A stretch of DNA of 64,000 nucleotides from Arthrobacter bussei (GCF_009377195.2 NZ_VJXX01000001.1:806001-870000), one strand, 5' to 3'. Positions 23,564 to 32,749 are shown, counted from the stretch's first letter. The notes: generated from the letters alone by a model not told the origin. Numbers and translations are program-made.

Positions 23564-24190
23564 GTGCCGATCATGGCGAGCGAAGCAGGAACCATCGGGC
23601 AGGGCCCCGCCCGCGACGGCCAGGACAGCGGCACGACGTCCGCCACCGAGATCGTGGTGCTGCTCGCGGAGGACGGCTCGGCCATCGGGACGCACGAGAA
23701 GGCCACCGTCCACACCCTCGACACCCCCCTCCACCTCGCCTTCTCCACGCATGTCTTCGACGACGCCGGCCGCATCCTCGTGACCCGCCGCGCTCTCAGC
23801 AAGAAGGCGTGGCCGGGAGTGTGGACGAATTCCTTCTGCGGGCACCCGGCACCGGGTGAGGCCTTCGAGGACGCCGTCACGCGACGCGCGGCCCAGGAAC
23901 TCGGCTTCACGGTCCGGGACATCCGCCCGGCACTCCCCGACTTCCGGTACCGCGCGGTGGACGCCTCCGGGATCGTCGAGAACGAGATCTGCCCCGTGTA
24001 CACCGCCGTCGCCGACAGCGCGCCGGCTCCGCTGCCGGATGAGGTGATGGACGTGCAGTGGGTGGACGCCGCCGAGCTGGTGCGCGCCGTCACCGCGACG
24101 CCGTGGGCGTTCTCACCCTGGCTCACGCTCCAGCTGCCCCTGCTCTACCCCGAGGGCGCCGACGGGCCGGGCCCGCGCGACGCCATCTGA
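23564..24190 (+). CDS. idi: Isopentenyl-diphosphate isomerase, type 1
   Basis: Interconverts IPP and DMAPP, supplying the starter unit for CrtE. The 208-residue product has the Nudix-like fold with the catalytic Cys in WTNSFCGHPAPGE and the catalytic Glu in ENEICPVY. It also has TRRALSKKAWPGVW. Start choice is open: GTG at 23564 with GGAAA upstream, or ATG at 23573. It is divergent from crtEBI, with which it forms a functional block. Confidence 0.93.
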   Translation: MPIMASEAGTIGQGPARDGQDSGTTSATEIVVLLAEDGSAIGTHEKATVHTLDTPLHLAFSTHVFDDAGRILVTRRALSKKAWPGVWTNSFCGHPAPGEAFEDAVTRRAAQELGFTVRDIRPALPDFRYRAVDASGIVENEICPVYTAVADSAPAPLPDEVMDVQWVDAAELVRAVTATPWAFSPWLTLQLPLLYPEGADGPGPRDAI

Positions 24191-24252
24191 TCGTGGCCCC
24201 CACCACCTAAGGTTGTAGCGGCACCATTTCAACGACGAAAGAGAGTCTCGCC

Positions 24253-25452
24253 ATGGCGACACCCACGCCGGCCCCCCATGACGTCGTCATCGTCGGCGGC
24301 GCCCGGACACCCCTCGGACGCCTCAACGGACAGCTCGCCTCCTTCACCGCCGTCGACCTCGGAGCCCTCGCGATCTCCGCCGCGATGGAGCGCTCGGGTG
24401 TCGACCCGGGGAACGTGGACGCAGTGATCATGGGCCACGTGGTCCAGGCGGGCTGCGGCCAGAACCCTGCCCGCCAGTCCGCGGTCCGTGCGGGCATCCC
24501 GTGGAACGTCCCCGCCGTGACCCTGAACAAGGTGTGCCTGTCCGGCCTGACCGCGATCATCGACGCGGCCCGGCTCATCCGCAGCGGCGAAGCGCGCGTG
24601 GTCGTCGCCGGCGGCCAGGAGTCGATGACGCGGGGCCCGCACCTCCTGCCCGGCTCACGGCAGGGCTGGAACTACGGCTCCATCCAGGCGCTCGATTCCG
24701 TGGCACACGACGGCCTGACCGATGCCTTCGACAACGACTCGATGGGCGCCTCGACGGAGCGGGGCAACGTGCGCCTCGAGATCGACCGGTCGGCGCAGGA
24801 CGCCGTCGCCGCCGCGTCGCACCAGCGGGCCGCTGCTGCGACCGAAAGCGGGATCCTCGCGGAGGAGATCGTGCCCGTCACCGTCGTCCAGCGGAAGGGC
24901 GACGACATCGTCCTGACCAGTGACGAAGGGATCCGGCCCTCCACCACCGTCGAGTCCCTGGCGAAGCTGCGGCCGGCCTTCAACGCCGACGGTGCCATCA
25001 CGGCCGGGAACTCCTCCCCGCTGTCCGACGGCGCTGCGGCCGTCGTCCTCACGACCAGGGCGCATGCGGACGAGGCCGGCCTGGCGGTGCTCGCCGTCGT
25101 CGGCTCGCCCGGCCAGGTGGCCGGGCCCGACAACACGCTCCACTCGCAGCCGTCAGCGGCCATCCTGCAGGCGCTCGACCGCGCCGGCTGGAGCGCTGCC
25201 GACCTCGACTTCATCGAGATCAACGAGGCCTTCGGATCCGTCGCGGTGCAGTCCCTCAAGGATCTGAACTACCCGCACGAGCAGTGCAACATCCACGGCG
25301 GAGCGATAGCCCTGGGGCACCCCATCGGCGCTTCCGGAACACGGCTCGCCCTGCACGCGGCGATGGAGCTGGCGCGCCGGGGTTCCGGCCGGTCCGCCGT
25401 CAGCCTCTGCGGCGGCGGCGGTCAGGGCGAGGCCGTCCTGCTCTGGCGCTAG
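24253..25452 (+). CDS. Acetyl-CoA C-acetyltransferase (thiolase)
   Basis: Condenses two acetyl-CoA to acetoacetyl-CoA or cleaves the reverse. The 399-residue product has the nucleophilic Cys in NKVCLSGL (about residue 92), the His in GGAIALGHPIGASG and the second Cys in SLCGGGGQGEA. GAAAGAGAG precedes the ATG. It follows idi on the same strand by 62 bases. No other mevalonate-pathway genes are present, so a role in isoprenoid supply is not shown; fatty-acid or polyhydroxyalkanoate metabolism is equally likely. Confidence 0.92.
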   Translation: MATPTPAPHDVVIVGGARTPLGRLNGQLASFTAVDLGALAISAAMERSGVDPGNVDAVIMGHVVQAGCGQNPARQSAVRAGIPWNVPAVTLNKVCLSGLTAIIDAARLIRSGEARVVVAGGQESMTRGPHLLPGSRQGWNYGSIQALDSVAHDGLTDAFDNDSMGASTERGNVRLEIDRSAQDAVAAASHQRAAAATESGILAEEIVPVTVVQRKGDDIVLTSDEGIRPSTTVESLAKLRPAFNADGAITAGNSSPLSDGAAAVVLTTRAHADEAGLAVLAVVGSPGQVAGPDNTLHSQPSAAILQALDRAGWSAADLDFIEINEAFGSVAVQSLKDLNYPHEQCNIHGGAIALGHPIGASGTRLALHAAMELARRGSGRSAVSLCGGGGQGEAVLLWR

Positions 25453-25490
25453 GCCGCTGACGCAGCAGGACGCCTGTACCGGTGACAACG

Positions 25491-25526
25491 AGAAGAGCCC
25501 CGCTTCGTGAGAAGCGGGGCTCTTCT
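25491..25526. terminator. Bidirectional terminator between thiolase and rplL
   Basis: A perfect 16-bp stem with a GTGA loop (arms 25491-25506 and 25511-25526) lies between two convergent genes and can serve both. It resembles the hairpins after tuf and glnR. Confidence 0.85.
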
Positions 25527-25576
25527 GCTGTCCTGCAGCGGATCCGGCCACGAGGCCGGTCCGCGGAGCAGGGGTC

Positions 25577-25954
25577 CTACTTGAGGGTGACGGTGGCGCC
25601 GGCAGCCTCGAGGGACTCCTTGGCCTTCTCTGCTGCTTCCTTGGTGGCGCCTTCGAGGACGGCTTTGGGAGCGCTGTCGACAACGTCCTTGGCTTCCTTG
25701 AGGCCCAGCGAGGTGAGCGCGCGGACTTCCTTGATCACTGCGATCTTCTTGTCGCCTGCAGCTTCGAGGATGACGTCGAAAGCCGTCTGCTCCTCGGCCT
25801 CGGCCTCGGCTCCGCCACCGGCGGGGCCTGCAACTGCAACTGCAGCGGCGGTGACATCGAAGGTCTCCTCGAACAGCTTCACGAAGTCCGAGAGTTCAAT
25901 GATGGACAGTTCCTTGAAAGCTTCAATGAGCTCTTCGTTGGTGAGCTTCGCCAT
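25577..25954 (-). CDS. rplL: 50S ribosomal protein L7/L12
   Basis: The flexible stalk protein that recruits translation GTPases. The true start is ATG at 25954 ([16 protein letters not shown]), giving 125 residues; the upstream extension of the frame is not used. An N-terminal dimer helix, an Ala/Gly/Glu hinge ([14 protein letters not shown]) and a C-terminal domain ending GATVTLK are visible. GGAAGGA precedes the start. Last gene of the rplJL operon. Confidence 0.97.
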   Translation of the reverse strand: MAKLTNEELIEAFKELSIIELSDFVKLFEETFDVTAAAVAVAGPAGGGAEAEAEEQTAFDVILEAAGDKKIAVIKEVRALTSLGLKEAKDVVDSAPKAVLEGATKEAAEKAKESLEAAGATVTLK

Positions 25955-26011
25955 GGGAGGCGTCCTTCCTTTAGTGGTGCACGGCACCTTCAGTATGTGG
26001 ACGAAGGGAAA

Positions 26012-26611
26012 CTAGTTCGCTTCGGTTGCTGCGGCTTCCTCGGCGGGAGCCTCCGCGGCAGCTTCTGCGGGTGCAGCAGCTTCCTCGGCAGCAGAAGGAT
26101 CGGCGTCCGCTGCGGGTGCAGCACCAGTTCCCTCTTCGAGCTTGATGCGCAGTGCATCGACGGTGCGGGCCAGAGCGGACATCGGTGCCTTGAGGACACC
26201 AGCCACCCGGGCGAGCTGGAGTTCACGCGATTCGAGGGCCGCCAGGGCGATGACCTCGGATGCGTCGAGGGCCTTGCCCTCGAAGATTCCAGTCTTGATG
26301 ACGAGCTTCGGGTTGGCTTTCGCGAAATCCGTGAGGCTCTTGGCTGCAGCGACGGCGTCACCCTTGATGAAGGCGATCGCGGTGGGTCCGGACAGCTGGC
26401 CGTCGAACGCGTCGATGCCTGCTTCCTTCGCCGCGATGCCCGTCAAGGTGTTCTTGACGACCGAGAACTTCGTGTCCGCACCCAGGGCGCGACGCAGTTC
26501 CTTGAGCTGAGCAACGGTGAGCCCGCGGTATTCGGTCAGGACAGCCGCGGTGGAGTCCTTGAAATCGGTGGTGATCTCATCCACTGCAGAAACCTTTGTT
26601 GGCGTTGCCAT
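26012..26611 (-). CDS. rplJ: 50S ribosomal protein L10
   Basis: L10 anchors the L12 dimers to the ribosome and in many bacteria represses its own operon. Start at ATG 26611 (MATPTKVSAVDEITTDF), 199 residues; GGAAGGAGGG is just upstream. The core TAAVLTEYRGLTVAQLKELR is clear. The C-terminus has an Ala/Glu/Pro-rich tail typical of high-GC actinobacteria. A leader with a terminator-like hairpin precedes it. Confidence 0.96.
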   Translation of the reverse strand: MATPTKVSAVDEITTDFKDSTAAVLTEYRGLTVAQLKELRRALGADTKFSVVKNTLTGIAAKEAGIDAFDGQLSGPTAIAFIKGDAVAAAKSLTDFAKANPKLVIKTGIFEGKALDASEVIALAALESRELQLARVAGVLKAPMSALARTVDALRIKLEEGTGAAPAADADPSAAEEAAAPAEAAAEAPAEEAAATEAN

Positions 26612-26650
26612 AACCCTCCTTCCGGGGAATATGCGCCGGCTTTCCCGCTC

Positions 26651-26683
26651 CAATAAAAAACGCCCCATGCAGATGCACGGGGC
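26651..26683 (-). terminator. Attenuator-like hairpin in the rplJ leader
   Basis: On the minus strand GCCCC and GGGGC (with an inner TGCA/TGCA stem) are followed directly by GTTTTTTATT, a textbook intrinsic terminator 40 bases upstream of rplJ. Placed in front of a ribosomal operon, it suggests conditional termination in an L10-type leader; it may also stop read-through. A leader of a further 100-150 bases upstream is GC-rich and could form the alternative structure. Confidence 0.65.
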
Positions 26684-26875
26684 TTGGCTCGACGCGGAGG
26701 TGATCCGCGGGGAGGAGCTTCGTTCACCTGCGTAGGCCGTCCCTCACGGGAACTTTCGGATCCTTCTCCTTCTTCACCCGCTCGTGCCGAAACACAGGAG
26801 GGAAGCGGAGGAGGATCGACCGACGGTCTTTGGTCCTTCAAGCGTACGGGACCGCACTGCCGCCACCAAATCGGC

Positions 26876-28003
26876 TCAGGTCAGGACCCGCTGCCATCCC
26901 GCGGTGCGCCCCGACGGCCGGAATCCGAGGGCCACGTTCACCTCCAGCATGAAGCTGTTCTCCTCGGCGTTCCAGGTGTAGATGCGCTCGGCATCGGTCC
27001 AGCTGTCCGCTGCACGCCGCAGGTTGCTCGCCTTCAGCCACATGCCGAGTCGGTGCCCGCGGTGCTCGTCGAGGACCAGGGTGTCCTCCTGGTAGACGAC
27101 GGCGGGCCTCGAGTCGAAGCGCTCGAGGATCGTGTGCCCTACGAGTCGGCCTGATTCCCGGTGCAGTACCGCCTCCACGAGGGTCGAGGTGCCGGCTGCG
27201 AGCGACCGCTCCTCCTCGCGCCGGATCCGGCCCGCGTCCCAGAGTTCCTCCTGCTGGACGAAGCCTCCGAGCGGCGGGTCGGTACTCATCCGACGGCGTA
27301 GCAGGGCGTAGTCCTCCACGCGGTCCTCGGGACAGCGGTCCACCCAGCGGACCAGGCCGTAGCCCTCCGATCCCCTGGTCCGCGCCTCGGCCTCCTGCCG
27401 GAGCAGGATGTCACGGCCGCGATCCGACCGGACCTCCGCCAGATGCAGGACGCTCTGACGATCGACCTGCACGAGGTCGAACCCCCGGCCGACCGCCAGC
27501 CGGGCGGCGGGGTCGGCGGCGGGGTACCAACCAGCCCCGGTGGGTGGAACAAGCCTCTCGACCACCGCCACGCCCGCATCCGCATCTGCGTCCCCGTCGA
27601 CGCCCATCCGCGCGTCGCTCCAGGACATGATGGTGGTCCGCCCCCGCAGCGTGAGCTGCTGCTCGGCGAAGGCCAGGAGCGCCGAGGCGATACCCTGCCG
27701 CCGCTTCCCGGGCAGAACCTCGAGCTGGACGTACGCGGCCTGCAGGTTGTCGCGCAGCGGGATGCTGATGCGGGCATTGCCGACGATCCTGCCCTCCGCC
27801 CGGGCCACCCCGAGGACGTACTCGCGCTCCGGTGTGGGCTGCGCCATGAGGATCCGGTCCTCCACATCGGTGGCGAAATCGTCGTGTCCCCACAGATGGT
27901 GCTCGACGGCGTTCCCGACTGCCGCGCTCTGCGCGAAGTCGTCGCCGCCCTCGGCATCGAGGGCGGCGGGGATGGCGAGTCGTTCAATCCGGGTGCGCAT
28001 CAT
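26876..28003 (-). CDS. Tandem GNAT-domain N-acetyltransferase
   Basis: 375 residues with two acetyltransferase-like halves. The first has LEVLPGKRRQGIASALLAFA (acetyl-CoA loop RRQGIA, about residue 100). The second has DTLVLDEHRGHRLGMWLKA and the terminal YTWNAEENSFMLEVNVALGF. The substrate is unknown. It sits between rplA and rplJ but is isolated by a terminator on the upstream side and has its own apparent promoter. TAGGCT ends six bases before the ATG, implying a leaderless message. Confidence 0.85.
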   Translation of the reverse strand: MMRTRIERLAIPAALDAEGGDDFAQSAAVGNAVEHHLWGHDDFATDVEDRILMAQPTPEREYVLGVARAEGRIVGNARISIPLRDNLQAAYVQLEVLPGKRRQGIASALLAFAEQQLTLRGRTTIMSWSDARMGVDGDADADAGVAVVERLVPPTGAGWYPAADPAARLAVGRGFDLVQVDRQSVLHLAEVRSDRGRDILLRQEAEARTRGSEGYGLVRWVDRCPEDRVEDYALLRRRMSTDPPLGGFVQQEELWDAGRIRREEERSLAAGTSTLVEAVLHRESGRLVGHTILERFDSRPAVVYQEDTLVLDEHRGHRLGMWLKASNLRRAADSWTDAERIYTWNAEENSFMLEVNVALGFRPSGRTAGWQRVLT

Positions 28004-28065
28004 GCCCTGAGCCTAGCCCCAGTGATTGGCCTTCCTCAATGGGTAGGGTCTCCCCAGACGAAAAA

Positions 28066-28089
28066 GCCCCGCAGCACGAGCTGCGGGGC
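28066..28089 (-). terminator. Intrinsic terminator after rplA
   Basis: On the minus strand a 10-bp stem (GCCCCGCAGC with its complement, loop of four) is followed by a run of T (GGGGCTTTTTCG), a classical rho-independent terminator ending rplKA about 17 bases after the rplA stop. Confidence 0.88.
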
Positions 28090-28105
28090 TTCTCGGAGGA
28101 TTCAC

Positions 28106-28810
28106 CTAGACGGCGAAGACCTTGGTGACGCTCGGGTCGACGGAGATACCGGGGCCGAAGGTCGTCGAGACGGTGGCCTTCTGGATGTAGCGGCCCTTCG
28201 ACGCGGACGGCTTCAGGCGGAGGATCTCCTCGAGGGCAGCGGCGTAGTTCTCGCCCAGCTTCTGCTCGTCGAAGGACACCTTGCCGATGATGAAGTGGAG
28301 GTTGGAGTGCTTGTCGACGCGGAAGTCGATCTTTCCACCCTTGATGTCCGTGACAGCCTTGGCGACGTCCGCCGTGACCGTTCCGGTCTTCGGGTTCGGC
28401 ATCAGGTTACGGGGGCCGAGGATCTTGCCCAGGCGACCCACCTTGCCCATGAGGTCAGGGGTGGCGACCGCGGCGTCGAAGTCGGTCCAGCCGCCGGACA
28501 CCTTCTCGATCATGTCGTCCGATCCGACGAAGTCGGCGCCGGCGGCGATGGCCGCCTCGGCCTTCTCGCCGGTCGCGAACACGAGCACACGGGCGGTCTT
28601 GCCCGTGCCGTGGGGAAGGTTCACGGTGCCGCGGACCATCTGGTCCGCCTTGCGGGGGTCCACTCCGAGACGGAAGGACACCTCGACCGTGGCGTCGAAC
28701 GTCGAGGGGTTCGTCGCCTTGGCGAGGACGACCGCGTCGAGGGGGGCGTACTGCTTGTCCGCCTCGATCTTCGCGGCAGCTCCCTTGTATGCTTTGCTGC
28801 GCTGTGCCAT
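28106..28810 (-). CDS. rplA: 50S ribosomal protein L1
   Basis: L1 forms the mobile stalk at the E site and represses the L11 operon in several bacteria. Start at ATG 28810 ([16 protein letters not shown]), 234 residues. The frame shows [20 protein letters not shown], the signature region [18 protein letters not shown] and [14 protein letters not shown]. The 149-base gap to rplK holds an inverted repeat (CACGACG with CGTCGTG) around 28866-28898 that may be an L1 site, but this is a guess. Confidence 0.97.
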   Translation of the reverse strand: MAQRSKAYKGAAAKIEADKQYAPLDAVVLAKATNPSTFDATVEVSFRLGVDPRKADQMVRGTVNLPHGTGKTARVLVFATGEKAEAAIAAGADFVGSDDMIEKVSGGWTDFDAAVATPDLMGKVGRLGKILGPRNLMPNPKTGTVTADVAKAVTDIKGGKIDFRVDKHSNLHFIIGKVSFDEQKLGENYAAALEEILRLKPSASKGRYIQKATVSTTFGPGISVDPSVTKVFAV

Positions 28811-28959
28811 CTGCTTGTTCTCCTTATGCAGTCGTGGTCGTCGGACCGCGCTGGGCCCTGCCACTCACGACGGCCTCCCCGCGGGGCGGCGGCGTCGTGC
28901 TGTGAAATTGGTGGTGTGCCCGCTCCGGCGGGGCCGGGTCGGGCGATGGTGCGGGGTGT

Positions 28960-29391
28960 TCAGCCCTCGACCGTGATGCCCATCGAACGGGCGGTCCCGG
29001 CGATGATCTTCGCAGCGGCCTGGACGTCATTGGCGTTGAGGTCCTCCATCTTCATGGTGGCGATCTCTTCGACCTGGGCGTTCGTCAGCTTCGCGACCTT
29101 GACGGTGTGGGGCGTACCCGAACCCTTGGCGACGCCGGCAGCCTTCTTGATGAGCTCGGCGGCCGGAGGGGTCTTGGTGATGAAGGTGAACGAGCGGTCC
29201 TCGTACACCGTGATCTCCACGGGGATGACGTTTCCGCGCTGGGACTCCGTGGCGGCGTTGTACGCCTTGCAGAATTCCATGATGTTGACACCGTGCTGGC
29301 CAAGCGCGGGACCGATGGGAGGAGCCGGGTTGGCGGCGCCTGCATTGATCTGCAGCTTGATGAGGCCGGTGACCTTTTTCTTGGGGGCCAT
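28960..29391 (-). CDS. rplK: 50S ribosomal protein L11
   Basis: L11 forms the GTPase-associated centre and is needed for RelA-type stringent signalling. Start at ATG 29391 ([14 protein letters not shown]), 143 residues. The product has the conserved [20 protein letters not shown] and a C-terminal [30 protein letters not shown] lies upstream. First gene of the L11-L1 operon. Confidence 0.97.
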
Positions 29392-29418
29392 GAAAGGGTC
29401 CTTCTCTTGCATTGCGTT

Positions 29419-29470
29419 CCCGCGGGACAGGAGCGTCCCGCGGGGTGGTGGCCATCATGGCGTGATGGCC
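29419..29470 (-). promoter_or_regulatory. Two hairpins in the nusG-rplK leader
   Basis: A perfect 10-bp stem (arms 29419-29428 and 29435-29444) lies beside an 8-bp stem (29450-29457 and 29463-29470), both in the 122-base gap upstream of rplK. Neither has a U-run. They may act as an RNA processing or L1-responsive leader, or as a weak terminator after nusG. Confidence 0.5.
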
Positions 29471-29513
29471 TGACGACGCTCCCCGGTTAAGCACGCCGGG
29501 TGGCGTCGAAGCT

Positions 29514-30425
29514 TTACTGGATCTTGGTGACCTGGCTGTAGGAGAGCGTCACCGGGGTCTCGCGCTCGAAGATCGACACGAGCACCACCAGCTGCTGCGA
29601 CTCGTGCTTGATCTCGGAGATCGACGCCGGGAGGGTCTCGAACGGACCCTCGTTGACCGTGACGGACTCGCCGATCTCGAAGTTGACCGTCGCAGGGGTG
29701 AACTGCGGCTGGACGGGCTTGCCCGATTCCGCATCGGTGTGGACGATCGTGTGCTCGAGCATCGAGAAGACCTCGGACAGGCTCAGCGGCACCGGGTTGT
29801 GGGCGTTGCCCACGAAGCCCGTGACGCCGGGAGTGTGCCGGACGGTTCCCCACGACTCGTCGGTGAGATCCATGCGCACCAGGACGTAGCCCGGGATCCG
29901 GACGCGGTTGACGATCTTCCGCGTCGTGTTCTTGATCTCGACGACCTCCTCCATCGGGACCTGGATCTCGAAGATGTAATCTTCCATGTCCAGCGTCTGG
30001 ATGCGGGTCTCGAGGTTTGCCTTCACGCGGTTCTCGTACCCGGCGTAGGAGTGGATGACGTACCAGTCACCCTCCTGGCGGCGGAGCTTGGCCTTGAAGG
30101 TCTCGACCGGATCCTCGGCGGGAGCCTCGTCCGACTCGTCGGCGTCTGCGGCCTCGTCGGCCTCCGACGAGGCAGCCTCGTCGACGGCGTCCGTCGCAGT
30201 CGCCTCGATCTCGTCCGCTGCGTCGTCCGACTCCGTGGGATCGGCCTCGGCGTCGTCGGCGAGGAGCCCGTCCTCGGCGGCGACGTCCGCATCGGCGGGG
30301 TATGTCTCGGAGCCGTCAGCAGGCACGTCGAGGTCGGAGGCTTCCACGCCCGCCTCCGTCCCGTACTCCTCGTTCTCCAGACCATCTTCGGGAGTGATCT
30401 GCCGTTCGAGTTCTTGCTCGGACAC
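29514..30425 (-). CDS. nusG: Transcription elongation/antitermination factor NusG
   Basis: NusG binds RNA polymerase and couples it to Rho or to ribosomal S10. The product is 303 residues. An acidic, Ala/Asp/Glu-rich extension of about 110 residues is followed by the NGN domain ([47 protein letters not shown]) and a C-terminal KOW domain ([16 protein letters not shown]). The long acidic N-terminus is usual for actinobacteria. It follows secE by about 100 bases. Confidence 0.97.
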   Translation of the reverse strand: MSEQELERQITPEDGLENEEYGTEAGVEASDLDVPADGSETYPADADVAAEDGLLADDAEADPTESDDAADEIEATATDAVDEAASSEADEAADADESDEAPAEDPVETFKAKLRRQEGDWYVIHSYAGYENRVKANLETRIQTLDMEDYIFEIQVPMEEVVEIKNTTRKIVNRVRIPGYVLVRMDLTDESWGTVRHTPGVTGFVGNAHNPVPLSLSEVFSMLEHTIVHTDAESGKPVQPQFTPATVNFEIGESVTVNEGPFETLPASISEIKHESQQLVVLVSIFERETPVTLSYSQVTKIQ

Positions 30426-30528
30426 CTAGCCGCCTGCTTTCTGACATTCTTCGGGAGTTGTTCTGCTTGCCTGTACTGCACCCGTCACGGAACCACTGCT
30501 CCGGGTTGCGCCTTCGTGCGGGGCGGCG

Positions 30529-30786
30529 TCAGTTGCCGCCGAAGACCCACACCGCGCCGGCCCCGAACAGGAGGTCCAGGGCGGTCACGAGGAGCATCAT
30601 GATGACCACGAAGACGAGGACGGTGATGGTGAACCGGACCAGTTCCCGGCGGGTGGGCGTGACGACCTTCCCGAGCTCCGCGAGGACCTGGCGGATGAAC
30701 AGCATGATGCGTCCGAAGAACCCGCGACGGGGAGCCTTCTTCTCGGAGGGGCTTCCCTTGGAGCTGCTCGCAGCCGTATCGGTCAC
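30529..30786 (-). CDS. secE: Preprotein translocase subunit SecE
   Basis: SecE clamps the SecY channel in the membrane. It is a short protein with a charged N-terminus, the conserved amphipathic FIRQVLAELGKVVTPTRREL and one membrane helix (FTITVLVFVVIMMLLVTAL). I prefer GTG at 30786 (85 residues), preceded by GATGAGG. ATG at 30798 would add four residues but leaves no ribosome site. It lies upstream of nusG in the classical order. Confidence 0.94.
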   Translation of the reverse strand: MTDTAASSSKGSPSEKKAPRRGFFGRIMLFIRQVLAELGKVVTPTRRELVRFTITVLVFVVIMMLLVTALDLLFGAGAVWVFGGN

Positions 30787-30939
30787 CGTCAACCTCATCA
30801 ATCTGTGTGGTGTCCCAGCCGGACCACCAGTGGCGCACCCAGCTGATCATGTGTACCGCCGCGCGGGGCCTGTGCCTGCGCCGGGGCTTCGTGATCTGTT
30901 TCTGCCGTACCTTCGCGGACTACCCGCGAAGGCCACGCG

Positions 30940-31012
30940 CAGGGCAGACAGGACTCGAACCTGCAACCTGCGGTTTTGGAGACCGCTGCGCTACCAATTG
31001 CGCCACTACCCT
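30940..31012 (-). tRNA. tRNA-Trp (CCA anticodon)
   Basis: 73 nt on the minus strand. The acceptor stem AGGGTAG pairs with CTGCCCT. The D-arm has GCGCAATTGGTAGCGC, the anticodon loop contains CTCCAAA (anticodon CCA), and the T-loop is TTCGAGT. No CCA is encoded. Its position just upstream of secE is the standard arrangement in bacteria. Confidence 0.96.
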
Positions 31013-31313
31013 TCGGTTTTGAACCGCTGTCGCGTCCACTCCGGCCCCCCCGGTCAGGGCACGAACCATCATGGTGTTTCAACACCGAGAATCAAGTCTA
31101 CGCATTGACCGCCGGAACGTCGAACCGGTGCCCGTCGGGGCCTGGTCGGGGCCCGCGCGGAGAGCAGCCGACACCCGGCGGTGCTTGCTCCCGGGCGGAC
31201 CGTGGACCGGTGACCGCCGGTCCGTGACGCCGTCGTGAACCGGCGATGCGGGGCAGCCCGGGGGCCACCGCCTAAGCTGGGACCTGCCACAGAACCTCAC
31301 GGAACGGGACCCG
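31013..31313. promoter_or_regulatory. Divergent promoter region of tRNA-Trp and the aminotransferase
   Basis: About 300 bases with no gene. Toward the tRNA (minus) TCGACG (31118-31123) and TAGACT (31095-31100) are 17 bases apart, a good promoter with a leader of about 75 bases. Toward the aminotransferase (plus) TAAGCT at 31273-31278 is a likely -10, with a leader of about 30 bases. Confidence 0.55.
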
Positions 31314-32549
31314 ATGAACGCCACGACCGATGACTCCATCCGCGCAGCACTTCCCCGGATCTCCCGGCGGATCGACTCGATCGCGGAGTCGGCGACACTG
31401 GCCGTGGACGCCAAGGCCAAAGCCCTGAAGGCGGCCGGCCGGCCGGTCATCGGCTTCGGGGCGGGCGAACCCGATTTCCCGACACCGGACTACATCGTCG
31501 AGGCGGCGATCGACGCCGCACGCCAGCCGCGGTTCCACCGCTACTCCCCCGCGGGCGGACTTCCCGACCTCAAGCAGGCCATCGCCGACAAGACGCTGCG
31601 CGATTCCGGCTACGAGGTCGACCCGACCCAGGTTCTCGTGACGAACGGTGGGAAGCAGGCCGTGTACGAGTCCTTCGCCGCGCTCCTCGATCCCGGGGAC
31701 GAGGTTCTCGTGCCCACACCCTTCTGGACCACCTACCCCGAGGCGATCCGCCTGGCGGGCGGCGTTCCCGTCGAGGTCTTCGCCGGACCCGAGCAGGGCT
31801 ACCTGGTGACCGTCGAGCAGCTCGAGGCGGCGCTGACGCCGAGGACCAAGGTGCTGCTGTTCGTCTCGCCGTCCAACCCGACCGGCGCGGTCTACGGCGC
31901 CGACGCGGTCCGCGAGATCGGCGAGTGGGCCGCCGGACGTGGACTGTGGGTGGTGACGGACGAGATCTACGAGCACCTGACCTACGACGGCGTTCCCTTC
32001 ACCTCGATCGCCACCGCCGCACCGTCGCTCGGGGACAAGGTGGTCATCCTCAACGGGGTCGCCAAGACCTACGCGATGACCGGCTGGCGGGTCGGCTGGA
32101 TGATCGGCCCCAGGGACCTCGTCAAGGCCGCGACCAACCTGCAGTCGCACGCGACCTCCAACGTGTCCAACGTCCCGCAGATGGCCGCCCTCGCCGCCGT
32201 GTCCGGGCCGCTGACGGCGGTGGACGAGATGAAGGTGGCGTTCGACCGGCGCCGTCGCGCCATGGTGTCCGCCCTCAACTCCATCGAGGGGGTGGAGTGC
32301 CCGACGCCGCACGGGGCCTTCTACGCCTACGCGGACGTCCGCTCCCTGCTCGGCAGGAGCATCGGCGGGGCGACGCCGGCCACGTCCGCCGAGCTTGCCG
32401 CGCTGATCCTCGAGAAGGTCGAGGTCGCCGTCGTTCCCGGCGAGGCGTTCGGACCCAGCGGTTACCTGCGGCTCTCCTACGCGCTCGGGGACGAGGACCT
32501 GGCGGTCGGCGTCGAACGCCTGCAGGACTTCCTCGGTTCGGCCGGCTGA
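31314..32549 (+). CDS. Pyridoxal-phosphate aminotransferase, aspartate aminotransferase type
   Basis: Class I/II aminotransferase, probably aspartate:2-oxoglutarate or a related specificity. 411 residues with [15 protein letters not shown] near residue 50, [41 protein letters not shown], and the PLP-binding Lys in [16 protein letters not shown]. The close of the protein ([19 protein letters not shown]) also fits. ACGGGA precedes the ATG. It is a single gene downstream of the secE-tRNA region, ending against the 61-bp repeats. Exact substrate is not shown by sequence. Confidence 0.92.
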   Translation: MNATTDDSIRAALPRISRRIDSIAESATLAVDAKAKALKAAGRPVIGFGAGEPDFPTPDYIVEAAIDAARQPRFHRYSPAGGLPDLKQAIADKTLRDSGYEVDPTQVLVTNGGKQAVYESFAALLDPGDEVLVPTPFWTTYPEAIRLAGGVPVEVFAGPEQGYLVTVEQLEAALTPRTKVLLFVSPSNPTGAVYGADAVREIGEWAAGRGLWVVTDEIYEHLTYDGVPFTSIATAAPSLGDKVVILNGVAKTYAMTGWRVGWMIGPRDLVKAATNLQSHATSNVSNVPQMAALAAVSGPLTAVDEMKVAFDRRRRAMVSALNSIEGVECPTPHGAFYAYADVRSLLGRSIGGATPATSAELAALILEKVEVAVVPGEAFGPSGYLRLSYALGDEDLAVGVERLQDFLGSAG

Positions 32550-32737
32550 CGGGCGACAGCCGGCCGGCCCGGCAGGCTGCCGGATGCGCACATCCGCCGC
32601 GTCCGGCGGACGGGAGACAGCCGGCCGGCCCGGCAGGCTGCCGGATGTGCACATCCGCCGCGTCCGGCTAACGGGAGACAGCCGGCCGGCCCGGCAGGCT
32701 GCCGGATGCGCACATCCGCCGCGTCCGCCGGGCCGGA
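32541..32737. repeat. Three tandem 61-bp repeats between two convergent genes
   Basis: GACAGCCGGCCGG begins copies at 32555, 32616 and 32677, an exact 61-bp period; a 5' partial copy reaches back into the aminotransferase stop region. Each unit carries a near-perfect palindrome CGGATGTGCACATCCG (exact in copy 2) and a second inverted element AGCC...GGCT. The third copy diverges after about 52 bases. There are no spacers, so it is not CRISPR. It may act as a terminator cluster for both convergent genes or be a REP-like element. Confidence 0.9.
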
Positions 32738-32749
32738 CCGTGGGCGGCC

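Noticed and set aside
23473-23859. Plus-strand frame starting before idi, with ATG at 23560
   Set aside because: Out of frame with the isomerase; the idi frame carries all catalytic residues.
30807-31227. Small plus-strand frames over tRNA-Trp
   Set aside because: They read through the tRNA gene and show no conserved protein features.
32541-32737. Possible CRISPR array
   Set aside because: The repeats are directly adjacent with no unique spacers and no cas genes are nearby.
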